From contig NZ_VFNH01000002.1 in the NCBI RefSeq assembly GCF_006715485.1, positions 992,001 through 1,056,000 on the forward strand: a stretch of 64,000 bases of DNA. Direction: 5' to 3'. The position numbers were made by a program, and so were the translations under genes. The notes under the pieces were generated by a model. The model had not been told where the DNA came from. It worked only from the letters and a program-made list of their open reading frames with translations, and did not search any database. The stretch is from Herbaspirillum sp. SJZ107. GTDB lineage: Bacteria; Pseudomonadota; Gammaproteobacteria; Burkholderiales; Burkholderiaceae_D. Positions 26,633 through 35,641 of the stretch are shown here, piece by piece (within the stretch, counting starts at the first letter, position 1; each line of letters opens with the position of its first letter).

Positions 26633-28007
26633 CCTGCGCGGGTCGATCGCCGCCCGGCTGGCGGTCGGCTACGGCGTGCTGGTCGCGGCGGCGATGGCGG
26701 CGCTGTCGGCCATCGTCTACTTCGGCACGGTCGGCGTGTTCGAGCGCTCGATCGACAACACGATCCTGGGCGCCCAGGCGCGCCTGACGGACGCCTGGCG
26801 CGCTGGCGGCCGGCCCGCGCTGGTGGGCGAGATCGACGCCCAGCTGCACGACCTGAACGATACCGATACCGAGATGCTGGGGCTGGTCGGCGCCGGCGGG
26901 CGCCTGGTCGCCGGCAATCTGGGCAGCTGGGACCCGGCGACGCCGCCCGCCGACATCGCCGCGGGCCGGCTGGTGACGGTGCGCATGGCGCGCCGCGGCG
27001 GGCCGGCGCCGGTGCCCGTATCGGTGCGCCTGGCCGTCGTCGGCCTGGAGGATGGCAGCCGCCTGGTGGTAGGGCGCGACCTGGTCGACGTGGATGCGAT
27101 CCGCAGCGTGGTCGAGCACGCGCTGCTGGTCAGCGCGGCGGTCTCGATCCTGCTGGCCTTCTTCGGCGCCCAGCTGTTCCGCGGGCGCCTGGAAGCGCGC
27201 ATCGGCGAGATCCGCCGCACCACCGCGCGCATCGCCGCCGGCGAGCTGTCGAGCCGGATCGAAGTGCATGGCCGCGACGAATTCGCGCACCTGGGCCAGG
27301 ACATCAACCGCATGCTCGACCGCATCGAAGCGCTGATGGAAGGCGTGCGCCACGTCTCCAACTCGATCGCGCACGACCTGCGCACGCCGCTCGGGCGCGT
27401 ACGCAACCGCCTGGACCGGGCGCTGCAGGCCTCGGTCGACCCGGATGCGCTGGTGGCGGACGCGCGCATGGCCATCGAAGACATCGACGGCGTGATCTCG
27501 CTGTTCGACAAGCTGCTGCAGATCGCCGCGCTGGAGGCGGGCGTGCGCGCCGGCAGCTTCGAGACGCTCGACCTGGCGGCGATCGCCCAGGACATGAGCG
27601 AACTGTACGAGGCGGCGGCGGAAGAGCATGGGGTGACGCTGCGCTACACCGGCGCGCCGGAGGCAATGGTGCGCGGCGACCGCGACCTGCTGGCCAATGC
27701 CCTGGCCAGCCTGATCGACAATGCCATCAAGTACGGGCGCAGTGGCGGCCGCGTCGACGTCAGCGTGATCGTGCAGGAGGGCGCCACCGTGCTGGCGGTG
27801 CGCGACTACGGCCCCGGCGTGCCGGCCGGCGACATGGACAAGCTCACGCGCCGCTTCTACCGCGTCGACCAGAGCCGCAACCTGCCGGGCAACGGGCTCG
27901 GACTGTCGATCGTGGCCGCCATCGTGCAGCTGCACGGCGGGACGCTGGACCTGCGCGCCATCGCGCCGGGCTTCGAGGCGAGCATGCACTTTCCGGCGCA
28001 GCGGTAA
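26616..28007 (+). CDS. Sensor histidine kinase (HAMP, HisKA, HATPase)
   Basis: Inner-membrane partner of the OmpR-type regulator, 463 residues. The first membrane helix is about residues 15-37 (AVGYGVLVAAAMAALSAIVY reads in this region without the V), a periplasmic domain of about 130 residues follows, and the second helix is ALLVSAAVSILLAFFGAQLF. HAMP leads to the phosphoacceptor motif SNSIAHDLRTPLGRVRNRL, then HATPase_c with ALASLIDNAIKYGRSGG, VRDYGPGVPAG and NGLGLSIVAAIVQLHGG. The signal is unknown. Confidence 0.93.
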   Translation: MAPRLSLRGSIAARLAVGYGVLVAAAMAALSAIVYFGTVGVFERSIDNTILGAQARLTDAWRAGGRPALVGEIDAQLHDLNDTDTEMLGLVGAGGRLVAGNLGSWDPATPPADIAAGRLVTVRMARRGGPAPVPVSVRLAVVGLEDGSRLVVGRDLVDVDAIRSVVEHALLVSAAVSILLAFFGAQLFRGRLEARIGEIRRTTARIAAGELSSRIEVHGRDEFAHLGQDINRMLDRIEALMEGVRHVSNSIAHDLRTPLGRVRNRLDRALQASVDPDALVADARMAIEDIDGVISLFDKLLQIAALEAGVRAGSFETLDLAAIAQDMSELYEAAAEEHGVTLRYTGAPEAMVRGDRDLLANALASLIDNAIKYGRSGGRVDVSVIVQEGATVLAVRDYGPGVPAGDMDKLTRRFYRVDQSRNLPGNGLGLSIVAAIVQLHGGTLDLRAIAPGFEASMHFPAQR

Positions 28008-28043
28008 AATACCTCTTTTTACGCGCTGTTCTTCCACGTCACC

Positions 28044-28628
28044 ATGACCCAACGCCTCATCCTCGCCTCCAACAACGCAGGCAAGCTCACGGAATTCGCC
28101 CAGCTGCTGGCCCCGATCGGCTTCGACCTGCATCCGCAGGGCGAATTCAACGTCCCCGAAGCCGAGGAACCCTTCGGCACCTTCGTCGAGAACGCGCTGC
28201 AGAAGGCGCGCCACGCAGCGCGCCTGACCGGCCTGCCGGCGCTGGCCGACGACTCCGGCGTGTGCGTGAACGCCCTCGGCGGCGCTCCGGGCGTGTATTC
28301 GGCGCGCTATGCCGGCGAGCCGAAGTCGGACGCGCGCAACAGCGAAAAACTGATCGCCGACCTGGCCGCGCACGACGACAAATCCGCCTATTATTATTGC
28401 GTGCTGGTCTACGTGCGCCACGCCGACGATCCGCAGCCGGTGATTGCCGACGGCGTCTGGCGCGGCCAGATTGTCGAGGAAGCGCGCGGCGAGGGCGGCT
28501 TCGGCTACGATCCGCACTTCCTGCTGCCGGAACTCGGCAAGACCGCGGCCGAGCTGGCATCCAACGAAAAGAACGCCGTGTCGCACCGCGGCCAGGCGCT
28601 GCGCGCGCTCGTGGAAAAGCTGAAATGA
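28044..28628 (+). CDS. rdgB: XTP/dITP diphosphatase (RdgB/HAM1)
   Basis: House-cleaning pyrophosphatase that removes non-canonical purine nucleotides. It begins MTQRLILASNNAGKLTEFAQ and carries the nucleotide-binding LPALADDSGVCVNALGGAPG and the C-terminal GGFGYDPHFLLPELGKTAAE and NAVSHRGQALRAL. 194 residues is normal. Its stop overlaps the hemW start (ATGA). Confidence 0.96.
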   Translation: MTQRLILASNNAGKLTEFAQLLAPIGFDLHPQGEFNVPEAEEPFGTFVENALQKARHAARLTGLPALADDSGVCVNALGGAPGVYSARYAGEPKSDARNSEKLIADLAAHDDKSAYYYCVLVYVRHADDPQPVIADGVWRGQIVEEARGEGGFGYDPHFLLPELGKTAAELASNEKNAVSHRGQALRALVEKLK

Positions 28629-29869
28629 TTCCGATCAAACCCGTCAGCGATCTTGCGAGCAGCGTCACGGAGCCGGTGTCCCCGGCGACGGCGGCCCTGA
28701 AATACCTGCAGCCCGGTTCCCTGAACCTGACCGTGCTGCCGCCGCTGTCGCTGTACATCCACTGGCCCTGGTGCGTACGCAAGTGCCCGTATTGCGATTT
28801 CAACTCGCACGAATCGAACGGCCCGATCCCGGAAGCCGACTACCTCGATGCGCTGCGGGCCGACCTGGAAGCCTCGCTGCCGCTGATCTGGGGCCGCAAG
28901 ATCCAGACCATCTTCATCGGCGGCGGCACGCCGAGCCTGATGTCGGCCGCGGGGCTGGAGCGCCTGATGTCAGACGTGCGCACGCTGCTGCCGCTGGCGC
29001 TGGATGCCGAGATCACGATGGAAGCCAATCCCGGCACCTTCGAGATCGAGCGTTTCAAGTCCTTCCGCGCCAGCGGCATCAACCGCCTGTCGATCGGCAT
29101 CCAGAGCTTCAACGGCCGCCATTTGCAGGCGCTGGGCCGCATCCACGACGAGCGCGAAGCGCTGCGCGCGGTGGAGATCGCGCATACCTGCTTCGACAAT
29201 TTCAACCTCGATCTGATGTATGCGCTGCCGGGGCAGACCCTGGCGGAAGCGCAGCACGATCTCGACACCGCGCTGGCCTTCGCCCCGCCGCACCTGTCGC
29301 TGTACCACCTGACGATGGAACCGAACACGGTGTTCGCCAAGTATCCGCCGCAGCTGCCCAGCGACGACGAGAGCGCCGACATCCAGGACATGATCGCGGT
29401 GCAGACCGCCGCCGCCGGTTACCGGCACTACGAAGTGTCGGCCTATGCCCAGCCGGGCCGGCAGGCGCGCCACAACCTGAACTACTGGGAATTCGGCGAC
29501 TACCTCGGCATCGGCGCCGGCGCCCATTCGAAGCTGTCCTTCCCGCACCGGGTGCTGCGCCAGGCGCGCTTCAAGCAGCCGGCCTCCTTCATCGAGGCGG
29601 CGAAACGCGGCAATGCGGTGCACGAGGAACACGAGATCGGGCGCGACGAGATGGGCTTCGAGTTCATGCTCAACACGCTGCGGCTGACCGGCGGCTTCAA
29701 CCCGAACCTGTTCGGCGAGCGCACCGGCATGTCGATCAATGCGATCGACAAGGCGCTCGATGCGGCCGAGGCCAAGGGGCTCATCTACCGCGATTTCAAG
29801 CTGATCAAGCCGACCGAACTGGGGCAGCGCTTCCTCAACGACCTGCAGGAGATGTTTCTGGGGGAGTAG
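28625..29869 (+). CDS. hemW: Heme chaperone HemW (radical SAM)
   Basis: Radical SAM protein related to HemN that binds and delivers heme rather than oxidising coproporphyrinogen. The cluster motif is CVRKCPYCDFNSHE (CxxxCxxC) after the conserved YIHWPW. Further family blocks are TIFIGGGTPSLMSA, NRLSIGIQSFNGRHLQALGR and NLDLMYALPGQTL. The 414-residue product has about 35 extra N-terminal residues before the core. The ATG overlapping the rdgB stop is chosen. Confidence 0.95.
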   Translation: MIPIKPVSDLASSVTEPVSPATAALKYLQPGSLNLTVLPPLSLYIHWPWCVRKCPYCDFNSHESNGPIPEADYLDALRADLEASLPLIWGRKIQTIFIGGGTPSLMSAAGLERLMSDVRTLLPLALDAEITMEANPGTFEIERFKSFRASGINRLSIGIQSFNGRHLQALGRIHDEREALRAVEIAHTCFDNFNLDLMYALPGQTLAEAQHDLDTALAFAPPHLSLYHLTMEPNTVFAKYPPQLPSDDESADIQDMIAVQTAAAGYRHYEVSAYAQPGRQARHNLNYWEFGDYLGIGAGAHSKLSFPHRVLRQARFKQPASFIEAAKRGNAVHEEHEIGRDEMGFEFMLNTLRLTGGFNPNLFGERTGMSINAIDKALDAAEAKGLIYRDFKLIKPTELGQRFLNDLQEMFLGE

Positions 29870-29875
29870 GGCGGA

Positions 29876-30862
29876 TCAGGTCCGGGCCCCCGCCGCCAGG
29901 GCCGTGATGGTCCTGGCCAGCCCGGTCACCACGCGTGCCACGCTGTCGTAGTCGAGCTTGTCCGGCGTATCCTCGGCCGTGTGGTAGTAGGGATAGCGCA
30001 TGAACGCCGTGTCCGTGATCATGATCGCCGGATAGCCGAAGCGGTTGTAGGAACTGTGGTCGGACAGGGTCACGCCCTGCACGTAGGCAGGCGCCGCCAG
30101 GCCGCGCGCCGGGAAATCGGAGGCCGCCTGGAAGGCCGACAGCGCATCCTGCACCAGGCGCGAGGATGCCAGCGTGCCGACGAAGGCAATAAAGTTGCCG
30201 GTATCGGGATAGCGCTTTTCCAGGCCCGGCGGCAGTTGCTGGCTGTGGCGCACCTGCGAGTAGTAGCCGATGGTTTCCAGGATCAGCGCACCCTCGACCT
30301 TGTGGCCGTCCGCATGCAGCTGGCGCGCATGGCGCACGCTGCCCATCTCCTCGCCCTGGAACCAGGGCGGTTCCTCGTTCACGAAAAACACGAATTTCAC
30401 TTCGGTGCCCGCGCTCGGGCGCATCGCTTTCAGCAGGCGCGCCAGCTCCAGCACGGCCGCGGTGCCGCTGCCGTTGTCGTTGGCGCCCGGCGCGCCCGGC
30501 GCGGAGTCGTAGTGGGCGCCGATGATGAAGATGCGCGCCGGTTTGGCACCGGCGGCGACGTTGGCCACCGACACCTCGATGTTGCGCACCTTCTGGCCGC
30601 CGGCCTCGTACACCTGGCGCCGGATGCGGTAGCCCTCGCTCCCCAGCACCCCCTCGATGTAGACCGCAGCCTGCTCCAGCGCCCGCGGCGTGGCCGTGTT
30701 GTGCTCCTCGGAAGCGATTGCGGCGACATGGGTGCGCAGGCGCGCGGACAGGGACGGTTCAGGCATGGGGGCCGAGCTCGGGCTGATGGTGGCCATCGCC
30801 AGCAGGATCAGGAGCACGATGGCGACGATGGCTTTCCAATGGGTGCGGAAAAAGGTTCGCAT
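29876..30862 (-). CDS. M28-family zinc aminopeptidase, membrane anchored
   Basis: A 328-residue peptidase with an N-terminal hydrophobic anchor (AIVAIVLLILLAMATI). Zinc ligands are visible in FIIGAHYDSAPGAPGANDNG (His and bridging Asp), FVFFVNEEPPWF (catalytic Glu pair) and YYHTAEDTPDKLDYD (final His). The catalytic domain faces the periplasm if the anchor is uncleaved. The ATG at 30862 (MRTFFRTHWKA) is preferred over a further upstream start. It converges with hemW, 6 bp away. Confidence 0.9.
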   Translation of the reverse strand: MRTFFRTHWKAIVAIVLLILLAMATISPSSAPMPEPSLSARLRTHVAAIASEEHNTATPRALEQAAVYIEGVLGSEGYRIRRQVYEAGGQKVRNIEVSVANVAAGAKPARIFIIGAHYDSAPGAPGANDNGSGTAAVLELARLLKAMRPSAGTEVKFVFFVNEEPPWFQGEEMGSVRHARQLHADGHKVEGALILETIGYYSQVRHSQQLPPGLEKRYPDTGNFIAFVGTLASSRLVQDALSAFQAASDFPARGLAAPAYVQGVTLSDHSSYNRFGYPAIMITDTAFMRYPYYHTAEDTPDKLDYDSVARVVTGLARTITALAAGART

Positions 30863-30932
30863 GGCGTCGGGGGCGCCGCAAAAGGCGGACGCACCTGGTA
30901 GACCATGCCTGGGCACAGGAGTTCTGCGCAAC

Positions 30933-30990
30933 AAAAAACCGGGGCCGGTCTTGCGATTCCATCATACCGAAATCGCAAAACCGGCCCCGG
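30933..30990 (-). terminator. Strong rho-independent terminator of the RND efflux operon
   Basis: On the minus strand CCGGGGCCGGTTTTGCGATT pairs with a partner of 20 bases ending CCGGCCCCGG around a 12-base loop, followed by TTTTTT. Only one internal mismatch (a T/G position) is visible. It sits about 40 bases beyond the outer membrane protein stop codon. Confidence 0.92.
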
Positions 30991-31028
30991 CTGAGGGACC
31001 GTCAATCGTGCGCGTGATCAGGCGGACA

Positions 31029-32468
31029 TCAGCGCGCTGCGGTGGCCGCCGGTGCCGGATCGGTCCAGCCGCCGCCCAGCACGCGGTACAGCGTGACCTG
31101 GTTCTGCAGGCGCGCCAGGTTGGCTTCGATGGCCTGCTGCTGCGCCGTGAACAGCGAACGCTGGGCATCCAGCAGGTCGAGGTAGCTCGCCGTGCCGCTG
31201 CGGTAGCGCAGGTCGGACAGGTTGAAGCGGTCGGCTTCGGCCTGGGCCACGGCCTGCTGGGCCCGCAGCTGCTCGCTGAAGGTGGCCTGGCCGGCCAGCG
31301 CATCCGCCACTTCGCGGAACGCGGTCTGGATCGCGCGTTCGTACTGGGCCACCGCGATGTCGCGGCCGGCCTGCGCGCTCTCGACGCCGGCGCGGCGGGC
31401 GCCGAAGTCGAACAGCGGCAGGATCGCCTGCGGGGCGAAGGTCCAGCCGAAGGAACCGCCCTTGAACAGGCCCGACAGCTGGGTGCTGGCGCTGCCCGCG
31501 GTGCCCGTCAGCGAGATGTTCGGGAAGTAGTTCGCACGCGCGGCGCCGATGTTGGCGTTGGCCGCGATCAGCTGCTGCTCGGCCGAACGGATGTCCGGAC
31601 GCGAGGCCAGCAGGTCCGACGGCAGGCCGGCCGGCAGGTCGGGCAGGTTGGTGTTGGCCAGGGTCAGGCCAGGCGGCAGGTTATCCGGCAGCGGCTGGCC
31701 GACCAGCAGGGTCAGCAGGTTGATGTCCTGGGCGCGCTGGCGCTGGGCCTGGGCCAGCGTGGTGCGCGCCTGTTCCACCAGCGACACCGCCTGGTCCAGG
31801 TCGAGCTTGGACGAGACGCCGTTCTCGAAGCGCAGCTGCGACAGGCGCAGCGATTCCTCGCGGGTCTTGAGGGTCTGCTGGGTCAGGCTCAGCAGTTCCT
31901 CGTCGGCCAGGAAGGTCAGGTAGGTGTTGGCCACCTGGGCGACCAGGCTGATCTGGGTCGACTTGCGCGCTTCCTCGGTCGCCAGGTATTGGGCCAGCGC
32001 CGATTCGGTCAGGTTGCGCACCCGGCCGAACAGGTCCAGCTCGAAGGCGGAAACCGCCAGGCCGGCCTGGTACACGTTGTTGACGCCGGCGCGGCTGCGG
32101 TTGGCGGTGACCGCCGCGTTGATCTGCGGGAAGCGGTCGGCACGCTGGATCTGGTAGGCGGCGCGCGCCTGCTCGATGTTCAGGATCGCCACGCGCAGGT
32201 CGCGGTTGTTGGCCAGCGACAGCGAGATCAGCTGCTGCAGGCGCGCATCGGCGAAGAAGCGCTGCCAGCTGGTGTTGACCGGGGCGTCCGGGGCCACCGG
32301 GTTGCCGCTGTTGACGGTGCCTTCCACGGTCGGGAAGGCGCCGGCCACCGGCGCGGCCGGGCGCTCGTACTTGGGCGCCAGGTTCACGCAGCCGGCCATG
32401 GCCAGGGCCAGTACCAGCGGGGTCAGGCGTTTTGCCTGGAGGGTCATGGTTTCAAATGACATATTCAT
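31029..32468 (-). CDS. RND efflux outer membrane lipoprotein (OprM/AdeC type)
   Basis: Forms the trimeric outer membrane exit duct of a tripartite drug pump. The N-terminus is a lipoprotein signal (LVLALAMAGC lipobox). Two repeated helical/barrel halves follow: the first with PQINAAVTANRSRAGVNNVY, the second with ARANYFPNISLTGTAGSAS. 479 residues is normal for NodT-family proteins. It is the last gene of the operon; its start touches the stop of the permease (TGATG), so the two are translationally coupled. Confidence 0.95.
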   Translation of the reverse strand: MNMSFETMTLQAKRLTPLVLALAMAGCVNLAPKYERPAAPVAGAFPTVEGTVNSGNPVAPDAPVNTSWQRFFADARLQQLISLSLANNRDLRVAILNIEQARAAYQIQRADRFPQINAAVTANRSRAGVNNVYQAGLAVSAFELDLFGRVRNLTESALAQYLATEEARKSTQISLVAQVANTYLTFLADEELLSLTQQTLKTREESLRLSQLRFENGVSSKLDLDQAVSLVEQARTTLAQAQRQRAQDINLLTLLVGQPLPDNLPPGLTLANTNLPDLPAGLPSDLLASRPDIRSAEQQLIAANANIGAARANYFPNISLTGTAGSASTQLSGLFKGGSFGWTFAPQAILPLFDFGARRAGVESAQAGRDIAVAQYERAIQTAFREVADALAGQATFSEQLRAQQAVAQAEADRFNLSDLRYRSGTASYLDLLDAQRSLFTAQQQAIEANLARLQNQVTLYRVLGGGWTDPAPAATAAR

Positions 32469-35400
32469 CAGATTTTTTCCTTCACGACGCTGTCGGTATC
32501 CCGGTGCTGTGCACGCAGTTCCTGCTGGCGCTTGCTGCCCTTGAAGAAGCCGCGGATGACCACGAAGAACACCGGCACGAAGAACACGCCGAGCGCCGTC
32601 GCGGTGATCATGCCGCCCATCACGCCGGTACCGATGGCGCGCTGGCCTGCCGCGCCGGCACCGCTCGCGATCACCAGCGGCAGCACGCCGAGGATGAAGG
32701 CCAGCGAGGTCATGATGATCGGACGGAAACGCAGGTGGGCCGCTTCCAGCGCCGCCTCGAACGGCGACTTGCCCTGCTCCTGCAGGTCCTTCGCGAATTC
32801 CACGATCAGGATCGCGTTCTTCGCGGCCAGGCCGATGATGGTGATCAGGCCGACCTTGAAGTAGACGTCGTTCGACATGCCGCGCATCGACGCCGCCAGC
32901 AGCGAGCCGAGCACGCCCAGCGGCACGACCAGCAGCACCGCGACCGGGATCGACCAGCTTTCATACAGCGCCGCCAGGGCCAGGAACACGGCCAGCAGGG
33001 CGAAGCCGATCAGCACGAACACGGTCGAGCCGGACAGGATTTCCTCGCGCGACTGGCCGGTCCATTCGAACGCGAAGCCGGGCGGCAGCTGGGCTGCCAG
33101 GCGCTGCATTTCTTCCAGTGCCTGGCCGCTCGAGTAGCCCGGGGCCGGTTCGCCGGTGATCTTCATCGACGGATAGCCGTTGTAGCGCACGGTCTGCATC
33201 GGACCGGTGACCCACTCGGTGGTGGCGAACGAGGACAGCGGCACAGTACGGCCCTGGTTGTTCAGGGCATTGATGCGCAGTAGGTCTTCCGGCTGCATGC
33301 GGTCCTTGGCGTCGGCCTGCACGATGACGCGCTGCAGGCGGCCGGCGTTCGGGAAGTCGTTCACGTAGCTCGAACCCAGCGAGGTCGACAGCGCCTGGTT
33401 GATGGCGCCGAAGGTCACGCCCAGGGCTTGCGCCTTGTCGCGGTCGATGTTCAGCTTCAGCTGCGGTGCGTCTTCCAGGCCTTCCGGACGGATGCCGGTC
33501 AGGACCTTGCTCTGCATCGACATGCCCAGCATCTGGTTACGTGCCTTGACCAGCGCTTCGTGGCCGTTGCCGCCGCGGTCCTGCAGGCGGAACGAGAAGC
33601 CGGTGCCGGTACCCAGTTCGGGGATCGGCGGCGGGCTCACCACGAAGATGAAGGAGTCGCGCAGGGCGCCCATGTGCATCGTGATGCGGTTGGCGAACGA
33701 TTGCGCATCGTGGCCGTCGCCCTTGCGGTCGTCCCAGGATTTCAGCGGGATGAAGGCGAGGCCCATGTTCTGGCCCTGGCCCGAGAACGAGAAGCCGGTC
33801 ACGGCCACCATGTTCGCGTATTCCGGCTGCTTCATGACGTAGTCTTCCATCGCGCGCAGCACGGCACCGGTACGTTCGGCGCTGGCACCCGGCGGCAGCT
33901 GGATGTTGGCGATCACGTAGCCCTGGTCTTCGTTCGGCAGGAAGGCGTTCGGCAGGCGGGTGAACATCAGGCCCACCAGGCCGATCAGCAGCACGAAGGC
34001 GACCAGCGTGCGGCCGGCACGCTTCATGATGGCGCCGACGATGCCCTCGTAGCGCTTGGCGCCGCGGGTGAAGGTGCGGTTGAACCAGCCGAAGAAACCG
34101 CGCTTGTCGTTGTGGTGGCCGGCTTCGACCGGCTTCAGCAGGGTCGCGCACAGCGCCGGCGTCAGGGACAGCGCCAGGAAGGCCGAGAAGGCGATCGAGG
34201 AGACCATCACCGCCGAGAACTGGCGGTAGATGTTGCCGACCGCGCCGGAGAAGAAGGCCAGCGGCACGAACACCGACATCAGCACCACGGTCACGCCGAT
34301 GATGGCGCCCGAGATCTGGCCCATCGCCTTGCGCGTGGCCTGCAGCGGCGGCAGGCCTTCCTCGGACATGATGCGCTCGACGTTCTCGACCACCACGATC
34401 GCATCGTCGACCACGATACCGATGACCAGCACCATGCCGAACATGGTCAGCACGTTGATCGAGAAGCCCATCGCCAGCAGACAGGCGAAGGAACCCAGCA
34501 GCGCCACCGGCACCACGATCGTCGGGATGATGGTGTAGCGGAAGTTCTGCAGGAAGATGTACATCACGATGAACACCAGGATCACCGCTTCGATCAGGGT
34601 CTCGACCACCTGGTGGATCGAGATCTGGATGAAGGTGGTCGAGTCGTAGGGAATCGCATACTTCATCCCGTGCGGGAAGAACTTCTGCAGTTCCTTCATG
34701 CGGGCCTTGATCAGGTTCGCGGTTTCGAGCGCGTTACCGGACGGCGACAGCTGGACGCCGATACCGGCCGCCGGCTTGCCGTTCAGGCGCGCCGTGGTGG
34801 AATAGGCCTGGCCGCCGATTTCGATGCGGGCCACGTCCTTCAGGCGCACGGTGGAACCGTCCGGATTGGCGCGCAGCACGATGTTGCCGAACTGTTCGAC
34901 ATTGCTCAGCTGGCCGGCGACGATGACGGTCGCGGTGATCTGCTGGCCCTGGGCCAGCGGCAGGTCGCCGATGGTGCCGGATGCCACCTGGGCATTCTGC
35001 TGGCTGATCGCGGTGTTGACGTCGGACGGCGACAGGTTCAGGCCGACCAGCTTGGCCGGATCGATCCAGATGCGCATCGCCTTTTCGGTACCGAACAGCT
35101 GGGCCTGGCCCACGCCCTTGATACGCTGGAGTTCAGGCAGCACGTTGCGCGACGCGTAGTCGCCCAGCGCCACCGGATCCCAGTTCGGGTCGTCCGAGGA
35201 CAGGATGGTGAACAGCAGGAAGTTGGAACGTGCCTTGTCCACGCGCACGCCCTGCTGGGTCACGGCCGGGGGCAGGCGCGGGGTCGCGCGCGACAGGCGG
35301 TTCTGGACGTCGACCTGGGCCAGGTCGGGGTCGGTGCCGGTCTCGAACGAGATGGTGATCGTACCGGTGCCGTTGGCCTGGCTGGTCGATTCCATGTAGA

Positions 35401-35626
35401 TCATGCCTTGGGCGCCGTTCATCTCGCGTTCGATCACGGAGATGACGGAGTCTTCCAGCGTCTGGGCCGATGCGCCCGGATAGGCGACGGTCACGACGAT
35501 CGAAGGCGGCGCCACGGTCGGGTATTGCGCGATCGGCAGGGACTTGATGGCGACGCCGCCAAGCACCATGATGAACAGCGCGATCACCCAGGCAAAAATG
35601 GGGCGGTCAATAAAAAAACGTGCCAT
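32468..35626 (-). CDS. RND efflux permease, HAE1 family (AcrB/MexB-like)
   Basis: Proton-driven inner membrane pump of 1052 residues. It begins MARFFIDRPIFAWVIALFIM and has the periplasmic porter loops (for example GTGTITISFETGTDPDLAQV). The proton-relay acidic pair is in VLVIGIVVDDAIVVVENVER, and the second half repeats the architecture (IGLAAKNAILIVEFAKD). No truncation is visible. It lies between the adaptor and the outer membrane duct in one operon controlled by the divergent TetR gene. Confidence 0.97.
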   Translation of the reverse strand: MARFFIDRPIFAWVIALFIMVLGGVAIKSLPIAQYPTVAPPSIVVTVAYPGASAQTLEDSVISVIEREMNGAQGMIYMESTSQANGTGTITISFETGTDPDLAQVDVQNRLSRATPRLPPAVTQQGVRVDKARSNFLLFTILSSDDPNWDPVALGDYASRNVLPELQRIKGVGQAQLFGTEKAMRIWIDPAKLVGLNLSPSDVNTAISQQNAQVASGTIGDLPLAQGQQITATVIVAGQLSNVEQFGNIVLRANPDGSTVRLKDVARIEIGGQAYSTTARLNGKPAAGIGVQLSPSGNALETANLIKARMKELQKFFPHGMKYAIPYDSTTFIQISIHQVVETLIEAVILVFIVMYIFLQNFRYTIIPTIVVPVALLGSFACLLAMGFSINVLTMFGMVLVIGIVVDDAIVVVENVERIMSEEGLPPLQATRKAMGQISGAIIGVTVVLMSVFVPLAFFSGAVGNIYRQFSAVMVSSIAFSAFLALSLTPALCATLLKPVEAGHHNDKRGFFGWFNRTFTRGAKRYEGIVGAIMKRAGRTLVAFVLLIGLVGLMFTRLPNAFLPNEDQGYVIANIQLPPGASAERTGAVLRAMEDYVMKQPEYANMVAVTGFSFSGQGQNMGLAFIPLKSWDDRKGDGHDAQSFANRITMHMGALRDSFIFVVSPPPIPELGTGTGFSFRLQDRGGNGHEALVKARNQMLGMSMQSKVLTGIRPEGLEDAPQLKLNIDRDKAQALGVTFGAINQALSTSLGSSYVNDFPNAGRLQRVIVQADAKDRMQPEDLLRINALNNQGRTVPLSSFATTEWVTGPMQTVRYNGYPSMKITGEPAPGYSSGQALEEMQRLAAQLPPGFAFEWTGQSREEILSGSTVFVLIGFALLAVFLALAALYESWSIPVAVLLVVPLGVLGSLLAASMRGMSNDVYFKVGLITIIGLAAKNAILIVEFAKDLQEQGKSPFEAALEAAHLRFRPIIMTSLAFILGVLPLVIASGAGAAGQRAIGTGVMGGMITATALGVFFVPVFFVVIRGFFKGSKRQQELRAQHRDTDSVVKEKI

Positions 35627-35641
35627 TGAATTTCCTAATGC

